Positions 43,067-52,914 of a stretch of 64,000 bases of DNA are shown here, piece by piece (within the stretch, counting starts at the first letter, position 1; each line of letters starts with the position of its first letter). The notes below the pieces were generated by a model, which saw only the letters and a program-made list of their open reading frames with translations, did not search any database and was not told the DNA's origin. Both the position numbers and the translations under genes were made by a program. This DNA comes from JAVBTR01 sp031556065 (GTDB lineage: Bacteria > Bacillota > Clostridia > Christensenellales > Aristaeellaceae), in the NCBI GenBank assembly GCA_031556065.1, contig JAVBTR010000024.1:59040-123039 (forward strand), given 5' to 3'.

Positions 43067-44271
43067 TGAAAGCAAAATTCAGCATGTTCCGGGAAAACAT
43101 CACGATGTCTGTTTCCAACATCATTCACAATAAGATGCGCTCTTTTCTTACCATGCTGGGCATTATCATCGGTGTTGCCGCGATTATCGCGCTTATTACC
43201 ATTGTCAACGGTATTACCGGCGAAATCACCAGCCAATTTTCCGCAATGGGCACAGGAAAGCTGACCATATCGGCCACTGGCACACAATTAAAGCCCGGCC
43301 TTACCCAAGGCGACATGAGTAGCCTGGCGCAGCTTGACAATGTGGCGGGGATCGCTCCCACCGTTTCTTCTATGGTCGTTGCGAAATTCCAGGACACCTG
43401 GGATGACGGCATTTCTATGGAGGGGCGCAATGAAACGTATTTTAGGATGAATGAAGACCTTATTCTGCGTGGGCGTCAGCTCAATATTGTGGATATGGAA
43501 TCGGCATCCAGGGTATGTATCATCAGCGGCGGCATCGTTGAAAGCCTGTTCTATGGCGTTGATCCCTTAGGGCAAACATTACTGCTGAATGGGCAAAGCT
43601 TTACCGTTGTCGGAATACTGGATGATGATGCCAATTCCGATGTGATGAGCCAGGCAATGGGAAACTCAGGAGACAAAATTATTATTCCCTATACTGTCGC
43701 CATGCGGTTGTCAGGCAGCAATTACATCCGTTCGGTTGAGGTGTATGTAGAGGATACTGACAAGACAGATCAGGTTGTAGATGAACTCGAAGCTGCATTG
43801 ACCGCCATGTTCAATTACCGTGATGACACTTACAGCATTATCAATATGGAAAGCCTGCTCAGTACAATGGATACCATGATTAGCCTGATGACAGCGCTTT
43901 TGGCGGGGATCGCGTCGATATCTCTTTTGGTGGGCGGTATCGGTATCATGAACATGATGTTGGTTTCGGTTACCGAACGGACAACGGAAATCGGCCTGCG
44001 CAAGGCCTTAGGCGCGGAGCCTACCCAGATTCAGATCCAGTTTCTGCTTGAGGCTTTTATCCTTTCTATTTTAGGCGGTGCTATAGGCGCTGTAATCGGA
44101 ATTGGTATTTCCTATCTATTTGCCGTTATCATCGGCAGTGCTTTTGCGCTCTCATGGGGAGCCATCTCACTGGGGGTTGGTTTCTCCGCAACAGTTGGCG
44201 TTGTTTTTGGGTGGACGCCTGCCCGTAAAGCAAGTCAGCTCAATCCTATTGACGCACTTCGTGCAGTATAA
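43063..44271 (+). CDS. MacB-like ABC transporter permease
   Basis: This 402-residue protein has four membrane segments: one near the N-terminus (SFLTMLGIIIGVAAIIALIT) and three in the C-terminal FtsX domain. A large extracellular MacB_PCD domain lies between them. The family motif TTEIGLRKALGAEP and a final PARKASQLNPIDALRAV are present. It forms a tripartite exporter with the fusion protein and ATPase upstream. Confidence 0.94.
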   Translation: MMKAKFSMFRENITMSVSNIIHNKMRSFLTMLGIIIGVAAIIALITIVNGITGEITSQFSAMGTGKLTISATGTQLKPGLTQGDMSSLAQLDNVAGIAPTVSSMVVAKFQDTWDDGISMEGRNETYFRMNEDLILRGRQLNIVDMESASRVCIISGGIVESLFYGVDPLGQTLLLNGQSFTVVGILDDDANSDVMSQAMGNSGDKIIIPYTVAMRLSGSNYIRSVEVYVEDTDKTDQVVDELEAALTAMFNYRDDTYSIINMESLLSTMDTMISLMTALLAGIASISLLVGGIGIMNMMLVSVTERTTEIGLRKALGAEPTQIQIQFLLEAFILSILGGAIGAVIGIGISYLFAVIIGSAFALSWGAISLGVGFSATVGVVFGWTPARKASQLNPIDALRAV

Positions 44272-44283
44272 CATAAGGAGGAA

Positions 44284-45480
44284 ATGAAAATGAAAAAACG
44301 CTTACTTTCTCTCGCATTGGCAGCCCTGTTTTCCTTGGGATCAGCGAATTTGGCCTTGGCCGAAACCATTACCATGGATGGGGTGGTAACTGCCGCTGAA
44401 ACGGTCACAATCAAAGCGCCTATTGGAGGCGAAGTGCAGGATGTTACGGTTGAAGCGGGTGATGCCGTTTCAGCCGGTATGACGCTTGTAACGCTTAAAA
44501 CCAACAAGGTCTACGCCACGGAGCCGGGGGTTGTGACGGGCATATTTGGCACAGCAGGTGATGGTGTGACAGCTGTGGCGGAGCGCTATGGCGCTGTTGT
44601 CTTAGTTGAGCCGGCTAACCAGTATACCATTACGGCATCCACTAAGAATGCCTATGATAATGCCGCAAACAAGTTCGTACACGCCGGGGAGCAGGTATAC
44701 CTGGCTGGCCATTCCGATTCAACGCACAAGGGGTTTGGCGTTATTACGGCGGTATCCGGATCTGATTTTACAGTTCAGGTGCTGGAGAATAGTTTTTCCC
44801 TTGATGAGTCGGTCAACGTTTACCGCAGCCCGGAATGCAACTCTGCTTCACGAATCGGGCGCGGATCAACTGTTCGGCAAAACCCTATTGCTTACACGGG
44901 CAGCGGCAGCATTGTGAGCTTTTCCGTTCAAAACGGGGATTTAGTGCAAAGAGGCGATGTTCTTTTTGAAACGCTGGATGGCATCTTTGACGGGAGCCTT
45001 ATGATCGGTTCCGACATTTTCTGTGATGGCAACGGGATCGTAAAGAGTGTCAGCGCAGCTAAGGGCAATACCGTCGCGAAAAATGATACACTGATGGTAA
45101 TCTATCCGACAGAAGCCATACGTTTGGAAGCGACCGCGACAGAAAGCGATCTTAGCTCCCTTTTTGTTGGGCAAAAAGTAGATATCCAGTTCAGTTCGTA
45201 CCGGGACAGCGATATTGTGTATCAGGGCGTTATTGAAAAAATCTCATTTGTAGCCCAGGATGCTGTGGCGAGCGCTTCAGGTAGCGAAGCGTCCTATACG
45301 GTTTACATTCGTTTCACACCTGACAATGCGATCCGGTACGGGATGACGGCTGAAGTAACCGCTTTGGATGAAGCAGTCGAGATCACTCCCATCACAAATG
45401 GCACTGTGCAACAGCCTGAAAATGAGGCGAACTCGTCGGAAATCGAATCTGATCTTAACCAGGACGGGAATCAGGAATAA
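44284..45480 (+). CDS. Second HlyD-like membrane fusion protein of the efflux operon
   Basis: This 398-residue protein has a cleavable-looking signal (LLSLALAALFSLGSANLALA). It carries two barrel-sandwich segments (TIKAPIGGEVQDVTVEAGDA and later CDGNGIVKSVSAAKGNTV) and an Asn/Glu-rich tail. It follows the permease by 12 bp. A second adaptor in one MacAB operon is uncommon. It might replace the first with another substrate, or form a mixed ring; both are inference. Confidence 0.85.
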   Translation: MKMKKRLLSLALAALFSLGSANLALAETITMDGVVTAAETVTIKAPIGGEVQDVTVEAGDAVSAGMTLVTLKTNKVYATEPGVVTGIFGTAGDGVTAVAERYGAVVLVEPANQYTITASTKNAYDNAANKFVHAGEQVYLAGHSDSTHKGFGVITAVSGSDFTVQVLENSFSLDESVNVYRSPECNSASRIGRGSTVRQNPIAYTGSGSIVSFSVQNGDLVQRGDVLFETLDGIFDGSLMIGSDIFCDGNGIVKSVSAAKGNTVAKNDTLMVIYPTEAIRLEATATESDLSSLFVGQKVDIQFSSYRDSDIVYQGVIEKISFVAQDAVASASGSEASYTVYIRFTPDNAIRYGMTAEVTALDEAVEITPITNGTVQQPENEANSSEIESDLNQDGNQE

Positions 45481-45490
45481 GCATGATATC

Positions 45491-45541
45491 AGCGCCATCC
45501 GGGCAAGCATCGAATGAAGGCTTGAACGGTTGGCGCTTTTG
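45491..45541 (+). terminator. Terminator of the efflux operon
   Basis: AGCGCCA..GCAAGC pairs with GCTTG..TGGCGCT and is followed by TTTT. Confidence 0.65.
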
Positions 45542-45640
45542 ATAGCCGCACTGTATTGACATCAGCGAACAAAAAAAATATACTTGGTAACAGATCGGTT
45601 TTATCTGAATTGATTGAACGATATGTTGGGAGAAATGACA

Positions 45641-46492
45641 ATGACAATTGCAGGGCATCTGCGTTACGAGAATATCCATCTGAATATTGCAGGCCATGCG
45701 CACTATGAGTTTTCGCAGGTTCCCAGCAGCTTTGTCACCATGCACTGGCATGACGCCATTGAGTTAATATATCTTTTAGAAGGCGAACTTCTGGTGGAAA
45801 CAGAGCAGCGCAAGTGGCATCTAAAAGCAGGTCAATGCATCCTGTTAAATCCCTATGTACTGCATTCCACCACAAGCCTTTCGGGAAACACTGCCTTGCT
45901 TTTGCAAATCCCGGTTGAAGAATTGAGCTTTTTCACCGAAGAGGTACGCACGCGGCAGTTTTTATGGGATCCTGCTACAACAGAAGCCGCCGCGCTTGAT
46001 GCAATGGGGCGAGTCAAGAAGAAACTGGAATTGATGAGGGAAACGGCGGAGAGTGATAATCACTTTGCGCATATGCGAATGGCCAGCCTGTTATTGGAAA
46101 TCACTTATCTGCTTTACACGGATTTTTCTCAGCCAGTATCAGGGGCTGCTTTTACCCGAAGCGAAAAAAACCGACAGCGATTAACCGATATTATCTCCTT
46201 CACGGAACAGCATTATAGGGAAGAAATATCTTTGCAGCAGGTGGCAAACGCATTGCATTTACACCCAAATTACTTTTGCAGGTTCTTCAAGGAAAACACA
46301 GGCACCACATACTTGAACTATTTAAGCGAATACCGACTCTCGAAAATTTACCACGATCTGGTAACTACTGACATACCATTAAGCCACCTATTGGAAAAGC
46401 ATGGGTTTACCAACTATAAATTATTCCGGCAGATGTTTGCAGACCGCTTCCATGGCACGCCTGGTAGCCTCAGGGAAGAATGGCGTAAGTAG
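45641..46492 (+). CDS. AraC-family transcriptional regulator with N-terminal cupin
   Basis: The start at 45641 (MTIAGHLRYENIHLN) is eight bases after GGGAG and gives 283 residues. A cupin sensor (VTMHWHDAIELIYLLEGEL, HLKAGQCILLNPYVLHS) is followed by two AraC helix-turn-helix motifs (LQQVANALHLHPNYFCRFFK and ISHLLEKHGF-like). It lies just upstream of and on the same strand as the GH3/GH43/GH5 locus. It is its probable sugar-responsive activator. Confidence 0.9.
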   Translation: MTIAGHLRYENIHLNIAGHAHYEFSQVPSSFVTMHWHDAIELIYLLEGELLVETEQRKWHLKAGQCILLNPYVLHSTTSLSGNTALLLQIPVEELSFFTEEVRTRQFLWDPATTEAAALDAMGRVKKKLELMRETAESDNHFAHMRMASLLLEITYLLYTDFSQPVSGAAFTRSEKNRQRLTDIISFTEQHYREEISLQQVANALHLHPNYFCRFFKENTGTTYLNYLSEYRLSKIYHDLVTTDIPLSHLLEKHGFTNYKLFRQMFADRFHGTPGSLREEWRK

Positions 46493-46518
46493 ACCGTCGC
46501 AAAACAAAAAGGTTACTC

Positions 46519-46553
46519 AATCAGTCTCCCAAAGGGGCTGATTTGTTGTTTTT
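46519..46553 (+). terminator. Terminator after the AraC-type gene
   Basis: AATCAG and CTGATT close a stem with inner C/G pairs, followed by TGTTGTTTTT. The rest of the 252-bp gap holds a 12-bp palindrome ATATGTACATAT (46571-46582), a possible operator for the GH3 operon. Confidence 0.55.
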
Positions 46554-46744
46554 GACTGCATTTCGTTAAAATATGTACATATTCCAGATGGCGAAAGTTA
46601 AAAAAAGATAATATCGACCTATGAATAGGGCAATATCATACCTTAAAAAAACGGACATAAAAAGGTATCCTATAGACAGTTGCAAAGGGTCTTGGTTTAT
46701 AAGGCCAAGGCGCCGAAAACAAATGTAATATAGGAGGGTACAAA

Positions 46745-49700
46745 ATGAAATCCAAATTCAGGCGTATCAAAGCCCCTATAAGCCTTGCGCTTGCATTGCT
46801 TATGGTCGTTTCCCTGATGGCAAACACCCTGGCATCCACCGCCATTTCCGGTGATGGTCGCTACTTTGCCGATTATGAATCCCTGGACAGAACCTTGCAG
46901 TCTGCTGCGGAGATTACCCGTGAAGTGGCTGCCGAGGGCGAAATCCTTTTGAAGAATGAGAATGGCACACTGCCCATGCTCACCAAAGGGCGGGTTACGG
47001 TGTTTGGCATCAGCCAAGTAAACGTGATTGGCGCGGGTAGTGGCGGCAACTTCTCCTCCGGCACAGGCGGTATGAGCATTGCCGATGCGTTGGAAGGCGA
47101 AGGCTTTGTGGTAAACGAGCGCATCACCAAGGCCTATCAGGCCATCAACAGCACCGCGCGCGGTGATGAGACCCCGGGGCTCGAGTTGTTCGATGGCAAC
47201 GGTTATTATGAGCAGACCTATGCCGGGCATAATGATGCGGCATTCATTATCATCTCCCGGGATTGCGCCGAGGGCAGCGATAAATCTGCCAACACGGGCG
47301 AGAAATCAGCCGCGGATGCAGCCCCCTTTGATGCTGCAAAAGCGTATGAAGTCGGCGATGTGGTGACCAACGAAGGCGTTGCGTACACCTTCTGCACAGC
47401 GCATCCTGCTGGGCAATGGGATGAAAGCCATGTAACCAAGGCTTATGCTCAAATGAAGCACGCAAACCCCGCCACGGTAGAAGGCGTTGCTTATAAGCAC
47501 GAATTACAGTTTACCAACAGCGAAGAAGCGCTGATCCAGTATGTGGAAAGCCAAGGCTTCAAGCACATCGTTCTGATCATGAACACCTCCAATAACTTTG
47601 AATTGGCGGATGCGCAGGCAGACGATCAGATCGACGCGATCCTGTGGATGGGCCGCCCCGGCGCGGATGGCCTAGTCTCCTTTGCCAAGATCGTGACCGG
47701 GGATATCAATCCCTCCGGCCGCACGGTGGATCTGTTCTTTACCGATTTCACCAAGGATCCCACCTGGCAAAATGTTCTGACCAATTCCCAAGTCGGCTCC
47801 TCCTATACTTATACCGATGCCTCCGGCGAGTTTACCGCCAACGGCATTGAGTATGAGGAAGACATTTATCTGGGTTACCGCTACGCGGAAACCGCGGCAA
47901 ACGAACAGGGCTTTGCGGACTTCGATTATGATAAGGATGTCCTCTATCCCTTCGGCTACGGCTTAGGTTACTCAACCTTTAACTTCAACAGCATTGATCT
48001 TTACGCCATTGAGGGTGGTAAAGAGGTTGCTTTGAATGATGTGGCTGACCTTGAAGGGAAGCTGGCTTCGGGAGCGAACGGGGTCGCCCAGATCAAGCAG
48101 TTCACAGCCAAGGTGGAAGTGGAAAACACAGGAAAAGTGGCAGGCAAGCAGACGGTCGAAGTTTATGTCAATGCGCCCTATGCAGATGCAGCGTCCTCCA
48201 CCCAGAAGGCTTATGTCATTCTGGCGGGCTACGGCAAGACCGGCATCCTCCAGCCCGGCCAAAAGGAAACCGTTAATGTGACCATCAATGTGCAAGACTT
48301 TGCCTCCTACGATGCGGCGAATATTCTCTCCATCGGCAAGGGCTATACCTTGGAAAAGGGCGATTACAGCGTAATGGCGCTTTCCGATTCCCATGCTTGG
48401 AACAGCGATTATGTCGCTACCGGCAAGGGCTTTGGGGTGGCAGTTTCCTTCAAACTGAATAGCCATGTGCTCTTAGGTTTGGACGATTATACTGATAACC
48501 CCACCCAGAACCTTTTCTCCGCTGAAAATGGTATGTTCTACACCATTCGTACTAACGACAATGCCACCGAGCTCACTGGCGATTGGGGCGTGGATACCCC
48601 CGCATTCAACGCCAATGACAACGATCCCATGACGCTTCTGGTGCGCGGCGATTTCAAAAACACCCAGCCCAAAGCGCCTACCGCAGACGCGCTTTTGATC
48701 TCTGATGATTTTGCCAAGATGTACGGTTACTGGTACGATTTTGTGCTGGATGGCGTGACCGATGCGGCTACCGGCGATGTGGTGGTAGACCCTAAGGCTT
48801 ACGCAGATTCAGAAGTCATCGGCGCAGACGGAAAGTATGTGGAAAAGGCCAATATGCCTTGGCTTACCGCAATCAATGAATTTATGGATTCGGATCGTTA
48901 TCAGACTATTACCCAGCGTGAAACCAGCGATGAGCATACTTACAGCTTATCGCAACTATCTGGCATTGATCCCCTTGGACAGACAGCTTTGACTGATAAG
49001 GATACCAATGTGGAAGCCTTTATCGGCAAAACCGGACAGGAAGCCTGGGATCTTTTCCTGAACGACTTAACCTGGAACCAGCTGATCGATGTGGTCACCA
49101 TGCAGGCCGCCAGCAGCGCCACTGTTCCCGGCGGCAGTTATCTGGATAACGGCATTGAGGGCAACGGTGCCATGAGCGGTATCGATTCTCCCTTGAACCT
49201 GGGCAGCACCTACCAGTTTGCGGATAACCCCACACTGGCTGCGACCTTTAACACCGATCTAGCTCGCCGTCAGGGCGAGGTGGCTGGCAACATTGCTCTT
49301 GCCAAGGGATACAACCGTTGGTGGGGCCCCACTGTCAACCTCCATCGCAGCCCCTTCAGCGGCCGTGCTCATGAATACTTCAGCTCCGATCCTTTTCTTT
49401 GCGGCACCATGGCAGCCAATGAGTGCGCAGGCGCGGAATCTCGTGGTCTGGCCTGCTGCCCCAAGCATGCTATCTTAAACGAGCAGGAAACAGGCCGCAG
49501 CGGCTTGATGACTTGGGCATCCGAGCAAGCAATCCGCGAGCTCTATGCCAAGCCCTTGCAAATGCTGGTACAGGAAGGCGAAGGCCTAGGCACCATGGGT
49601 GCTATGAACCGTATCGGCACGCTGCATAACTATGGCAACTATAACTTTATTACCGGACTACTCCATGATGAATGGAATATGCGCGGCTCCTACACCACCG

Positions 49701-50644
49701 ATATGGGCGGCTCCCATGGCACCATGAACCCGGAGCTCATGATCCGCGCGGGTCTCAACGATGTGAACAACGGCAAGAGCTACTTCTCCATCGGCGCATG
49801 GGATACATCCCTGCGTGACGGTAAGGGCGGCGTGAAGGTGGCTGTTGGCACCGACAGCGAGCGCGAAAGCTTTGCACAATATTACTCCACACGCTATGCG
49901 GCCATGTGGTGCTTGTATATGCACGCCAACAGCGCCATGAACAAAAACGGCTACGATCCTTCCCTTTGGGCGGATGTGGTACTTGATACCGCAGCTCAAG
50001 GCAGCGAATATACTGCAAGTGCGGCCATTCCCCAAAGGATTAACGCCGCAAATGCACTCTATAGCGCCGCAGAGATTCCTGCCGGGTTAAGCCTGAACCC
50101 CAATACCGGCGTGATTACCGGCACGCCTACCCAGGCAGGGGATTTCACTTTCACCGTGAATGCGCTATTGGATAGCTGGATCAATGTTTCCGCAAACCAC
50201 ACTGTTCACATCAACCCCGCCTTCGTGCTGGATGTGTTGATCGCGGATGAAGTGATCGAATCAGAGGACAATGTGTTCAGTTCCAAAGCAGGCGATGAAG
50301 TGATGATTGATATGCTTAGCGAAAACATTGTAGCGGTTCCCTTGGAAGCCAACGCTATGTATTTGAAAATGGTGGGCCTGGAGATCGTTACCGGCGCGAC
50401 CATTGATTACTACATCAAGGGCGAGTTGCCTAAAGGTCTTGAGATCGACGAAAATGGCTCTATAAACGGCTTTATCGAAGCAGAAGCCGGTAGCTATGAG
50501 TTTACGGTTGTAGCAAAGCATAGCATGTACAACAACTGCATGCGCAATCCGGATGGCAGCATTGTGGCGGTCGCCATGGGCCCCATCAATGGCGTACTGA
50601 CTGTGAATGAGTACGAGATCCCAGTTGCCATCGTTGTTGAATAA
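46745..50644 (+). CDS. Secreted GH3 glycosidase with reversed domain order and Ig-like tail
   Basis: This 1299-residue protein has a signal peptide at about residues 1-32 (SLALALLMVVSLMANTLA). The GH3 C-terminal alpha/beta sandwich comes first (EVAAEGEILLKNENGTLPML to about 420), then a fibronectin-like part. The GH3 N-terminal barrel comes last (RWWGPTVNLHRSPFSGRAHE, then KHAILNEQETGRSG), with the nucleophile Asp986 in YTTDMGG. An Ig-like domain (LSLNPNTGVITGTPTQAGDF) and a tail follow. Reversed GH3 order is known in some ruminal enzymes. Beta-glucosidase or beta-xylosidase activity is likely, with specificity unknown. A strong hairpin follows the gene. Confidence 0.9.
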   Translation: MKSKFRRIKAPISLALALLMVVSLMANTLASTAISGDGRYFADYESLDRTLQSAAEITREVAAEGEILLKNENGTLPMLTKGRVTVFGISQVNVIGAGSGGNFSSGTGGMSIADALEGEGFVVNERITKAYQAINSTARGDETPGLELFDGNGYYEQTYAGHNDAAFIIISRDCAEGSDKSANTGEKSAADAAPFDAAKAYEVGDVVTNEGVAYTFCTAHPAGQWDESHVTKAYAQMKHANPATVEGVAYKHELQFTNSEEALIQYVESQGFKHIVLIMNTSNNFELADAQADDQIDAILWMGRPGADGLVSFAKIVTGDINPSGRTVDLFFTDFTKDPTWQNVLTNSQVGSSYTYTDASGEFTANGIEYEEDIYLGYRYAETAANEQGFADFDYDKDVLYPFGYGLGYSTFNFNSIDLYAIEGGKEVALNDVADLEGKLASGANGVAQIKQFTAKVEVENTGKVAGKQTVEVYVNAPYADAASSTQKAYVILAGYGKTGILQPGQKETVNVTINVQDFASYDAANILSIGKGYTLEKGDYSVMALSDSHAWNSDYVATGKGFGVAVSFKLNSHVLLGLDDYTDNPTQNLFSAENGMFYTIRTNDNATELTGDWGVDTPAFNANDNDPMTLLVRGDFKNTQPKAPTADALLISDDFAKMYGYWYDFVLDGVTDAATGDVVVDPKAYADSEVIGADGKYVEKANMPWLTAINEFMDSDRYQTITQRETSDEHTYSLSQLSGIDPLGQTALTDKDTNVEAFIGKTGQEAWDLFLNDLTWNQLIDVVTMQAASSATVPGGSYLDNGIEGNGAMSGIDSPLNLGSTYQFADNPTLAATFNTDLARRQGEVAGNIALAKGYNRWWGPTVNLHRSPFSGRAHEYFSSDPFLCGTMAANECAGAESRGLACCPKHAILNEQETGRSGLMTWASEQAIRELYAKPLQMLVQEGEGLGTMGAMNRIGTLHNYGNYNFITGLLHDEWNMRGSYTTDMGGSHGTMNPELMIRAGLNDVNNGKSYFSIGAWDTSLRDGKGGVKVAVGTDSERESFAQYYSTRYAAMWCLYMHANSAMNKNGYDPSLWADVVLDTAAQGSEYTASAAIPQRINAANALYSAAEIPAGLSLNPNTGVITGTPTQAGDFTFTVNALLDSWINVSANHTVHINPAFVLDVLIADEVIESEDNVFSSKAGDEVMIDMLSENIVAVPLEANAMYLKMVGLEIVTGATIDYYIKGELPKGLEIDENGSINGFIEAEAGSYEFTVVAKHSMYNNCMRNPDGSIVAVAMGPINGVLTVNEYEIPVAIVVE

Positions 50645-50652
50645 CTTTTGAA

Positions 50653-50692
50653 GAGCCGGGATGCTCCGGGTAAGCCCCGGGCATCCCGGCTC
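50653..50692 (+). other. Strong GC-rich intercistronic hairpin
   Basis: GAGCCGGGATGC and GCATCCCGGCTC pair perfectly, with further pairing inside. There is no T-tract, so it is more likely an mRNA-stabilising or processing structure than a terminator. Confidence 0.6.
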
Positions 50693-50737
50693 AAGCAACT
50701 TAAAGCCTTGTGACCGGCCATTTTTACGGAGGTAATT

Positions 50738-52897
50738 ATGAAGAAGAAATCCTTTGCAGCACTTATGTTGGTACTGCTCATGGTGCTCAGTGGCTGCGGC
50801 AGCACCGATATAAACACGCAGATAAATGATGGCTTTGTGATCACCTTTAACCCCAATGACCGGGATCAAACAGTGACGCAAGTTTCAGTCCGGGCGGGAG
50901 AAAAACTGACAGCTCCTGAAATGCCCGTTCGACAAGACTATGTCTTTACGGGCTGGTATACCAACAAGCGGATAAGCGGCGAGCCCTTTGATTTTGACGC
51001 AATGATAACGAACGATTTGTTTTTATATGCAGGCTGGACGACCGATAAGGTCAAGGTCATGTTCGATTTTGCTTTCGAGGGTATGGATGTGGTTACCCTG
51101 AACATCGACGGCGGCTCGGCCATCGATGAAAGCGACATACCCCAAGTACCTGTTCGGGATAATTACCGATTTGTGAACTGGTTTAAGGATGCCGGGTACA
51201 CAGAAGCTTTTGATTTTTCACACAGATTAACGAAGAATACAACAGTGTATGCCAAGTGGGCACAGCTGGCCGCCACTGTAACATATGATCTTGGTTACTT
51301 TGGCGCAAAGGATACCCCCAAACCCCAGACCCTTGATCTGACCAAGGGGGAAAAGGCAATGAAACCCATTGACCCTGTCCGTGGAGAAGAAGGGGATTAC
51401 CTGTTTGAAGGTTGGTTTACCGGGACAGGTAAAAAGGAAGCGCTGTACGATTTTGATTCGGAAGTAACACAAGACCTGAACCTCCATGCCAAGTGGCAAT
51501 TGCTTCGCGCAACGGTCACTTATGATATGAACTGCCAGGATGTTCCAAGCGAAACTGAAAAAGTCGCAGTTGGCAGCAAGGCAAGCGCGAACGAGAGCAT
51601 CCAGCGCACAGGGTATGATTTCATAGGCTGGTATTTTGATAAGGAATGCACCGCCAAGGCTGATCTGAGCAGTGCACCTATCACCGAGGATATGACGGTG
51701 TACGCATCATGGAAAGCCCAGCCGGTGACGGTTACCTTTAAACAGAATTTTACTGGCGCACCCGCGAATGAAACGGTTGCTTCCGCTTATGGGGAAGCCG
51801 TTTCAGAACCCAAAGAACCCCAAAAGGATGGGGATGAGTTTATCGGCTGGTTTACCGATGAAGGGCAAACCCAGGCGTACATCTTCGGTGAAAAACTGAC
51901 CGGAGATTTGACCTTGTACGCAGGCTGGGCAAGCAAGACCGCCTCTTCGGAAACCAAGCCATCTTCTAAGAATCAACTGACCTTCTATATGAATGACGGC
52001 ACGGAGAACGTGTATCAAACAGAAGAAGTCCAGCGTAACAAGTATTCCGCCATGCGTACAAACGGTGTGACCTACCCGCAGCGCGAGGGCTACAAGGCCT
52101 TTGGCTGGTACACCACCAAGGATTGCCAGGAAGGCACGGAGTTTAATTTTTCCACCCGAATTACAAATAGCCAAGACCTGTATGTTAAATGGCTTAAAGA
52201 GCATATTTTTGAGGCGGAATTGACCCAATTGACCGCCATCCCCATTGGCGATACTGGCAAGACCGAGGATAAGCTTGGCTTTGGCGAATCCAGTAATCCC
52301 AAGGGGCTCTACCTGATCGAATGGGATTGCTACGAGGCTGGTGCCAGCAATGAATACTACATCAGCTATCTGTATAACCCAGGAAGCTTCTTGGAATTTT
52401 GCATTACCGCCCAAGAGGACGTGAAGGATGCCACGTTGGTACTGCGCTTAACGCCGGAGCTCCATGATATGTTCTTCTTAACAGGAGGACCCGATGGCAC
52501 TGCTGCGGAAAAGAATGGCTATAAGATCTACGTGAACCCGGTCTATTCCTTCAACAGCATTATTAACAAAGAATCACTGGAATCCTTCGAGCAAATGTAT
52601 GAATTGAACCACGATCTGACCGGCGCAGTCACTAAGGATGAAGACCCTAATTACACTAGGAAGCGTGCTTTTGAGGACTATACCATTACCGCATCTTTAA
52701 GCCTTAATAAGGGCGAGAACATCATTCGTTTGGTGACAGAAAACACCCACGATTACGGCGGCTCCATGCACGCAGCAGCGCCCATGGTGGATTGCATCAA
52801 GATATACACCTCGGAGGATATTGCATGGACTGAGGGTAAGATGTACCAAAGCAATCTGGACGGCATCGATGTGAGATGGCCGGCAAAACAGAAATAA
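50738..52897 (+). CDS. Surface lipoprotein with InlB B-type repeats
   Basis: This 719-residue protein starts with a lipoprotein signal (MLVLLMVLSGCGST; lipobox LSGC). About six repeats of 65-75 residues fill residues 30-490, each with the Listeria-Bacteroides repeat pattern: a GYxFxGWY-like core (for example YVFTGWYTNKRISGEPFDFD) ending LYAGW or VYAKW. The last 230 residues form a separate beta-rich domain with AEDVKDATLVLRL-like strands, possibly carbohydrate binding. It lies between two GH3 genes in one operon, which suggests a cell-surface glycan-capture role; that is inference. Confidence 0.88.
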   Translation: MKKKSFAALMLVLLMVLSGCGSTDINTQINDGFVITFNPNDRDQTVTQVSVRAGEKLTAPEMPVRQDYVFTGWYTNKRISGEPFDFDAMITNDLFLYAGWTTDKVKVMFDFAFEGMDVVTLNIDGGSAIDESDIPQVPVRDNYRFVNWFKDAGYTEAFDFSHRLTKNTTVYAKWAQLAATVTYDLGYFGAKDTPKPQTLDLTKGEKAMKPIDPVRGEEGDYLFEGWFTGTGKKEALYDFDSEVTQDLNLHAKWQLLRATVTYDMNCQDVPSETEKVAVGSKASANESIQRTGYDFIGWYFDKECTAKADLSSAPITEDMTVYASWKAQPVTVTFKQNFTGAPANETVASAYGEAVSEPKEPQKDGDEFIGWFTDEGQTQAYIFGEKLTGDLTLYAGWASKTASSETKPSSKNQLTFYMNDGTENVYQTEEVQRNKYSAMRTNGVTYPQREGYKAFGWYTTKDCQEGTEFNFSTRITNSQDLYVKWLKEHIFEAELTQLTAIPIGDTGKTEDKLGFGESSNPKGLYLIEWDCYEAGASNEYYISYLYNPGSFLEFCITAQEDVKDATLVLRLTPELHDMFFLTGGPDGTAAEKNGYKIYVNPVYSFNSIINKESLESFEQMYELNHDLTGAVTKDEDPNYTRKRAFEDYTITASLSLNKGENIIRLVTENTHDYGGSMHAAAPMVDCIKIYTSEDIAWTEGKMYQSNLDGIDVRWPAKQK

Positions 52898-52914
52898 GCA
52901 CGGAGGCTATGAAT

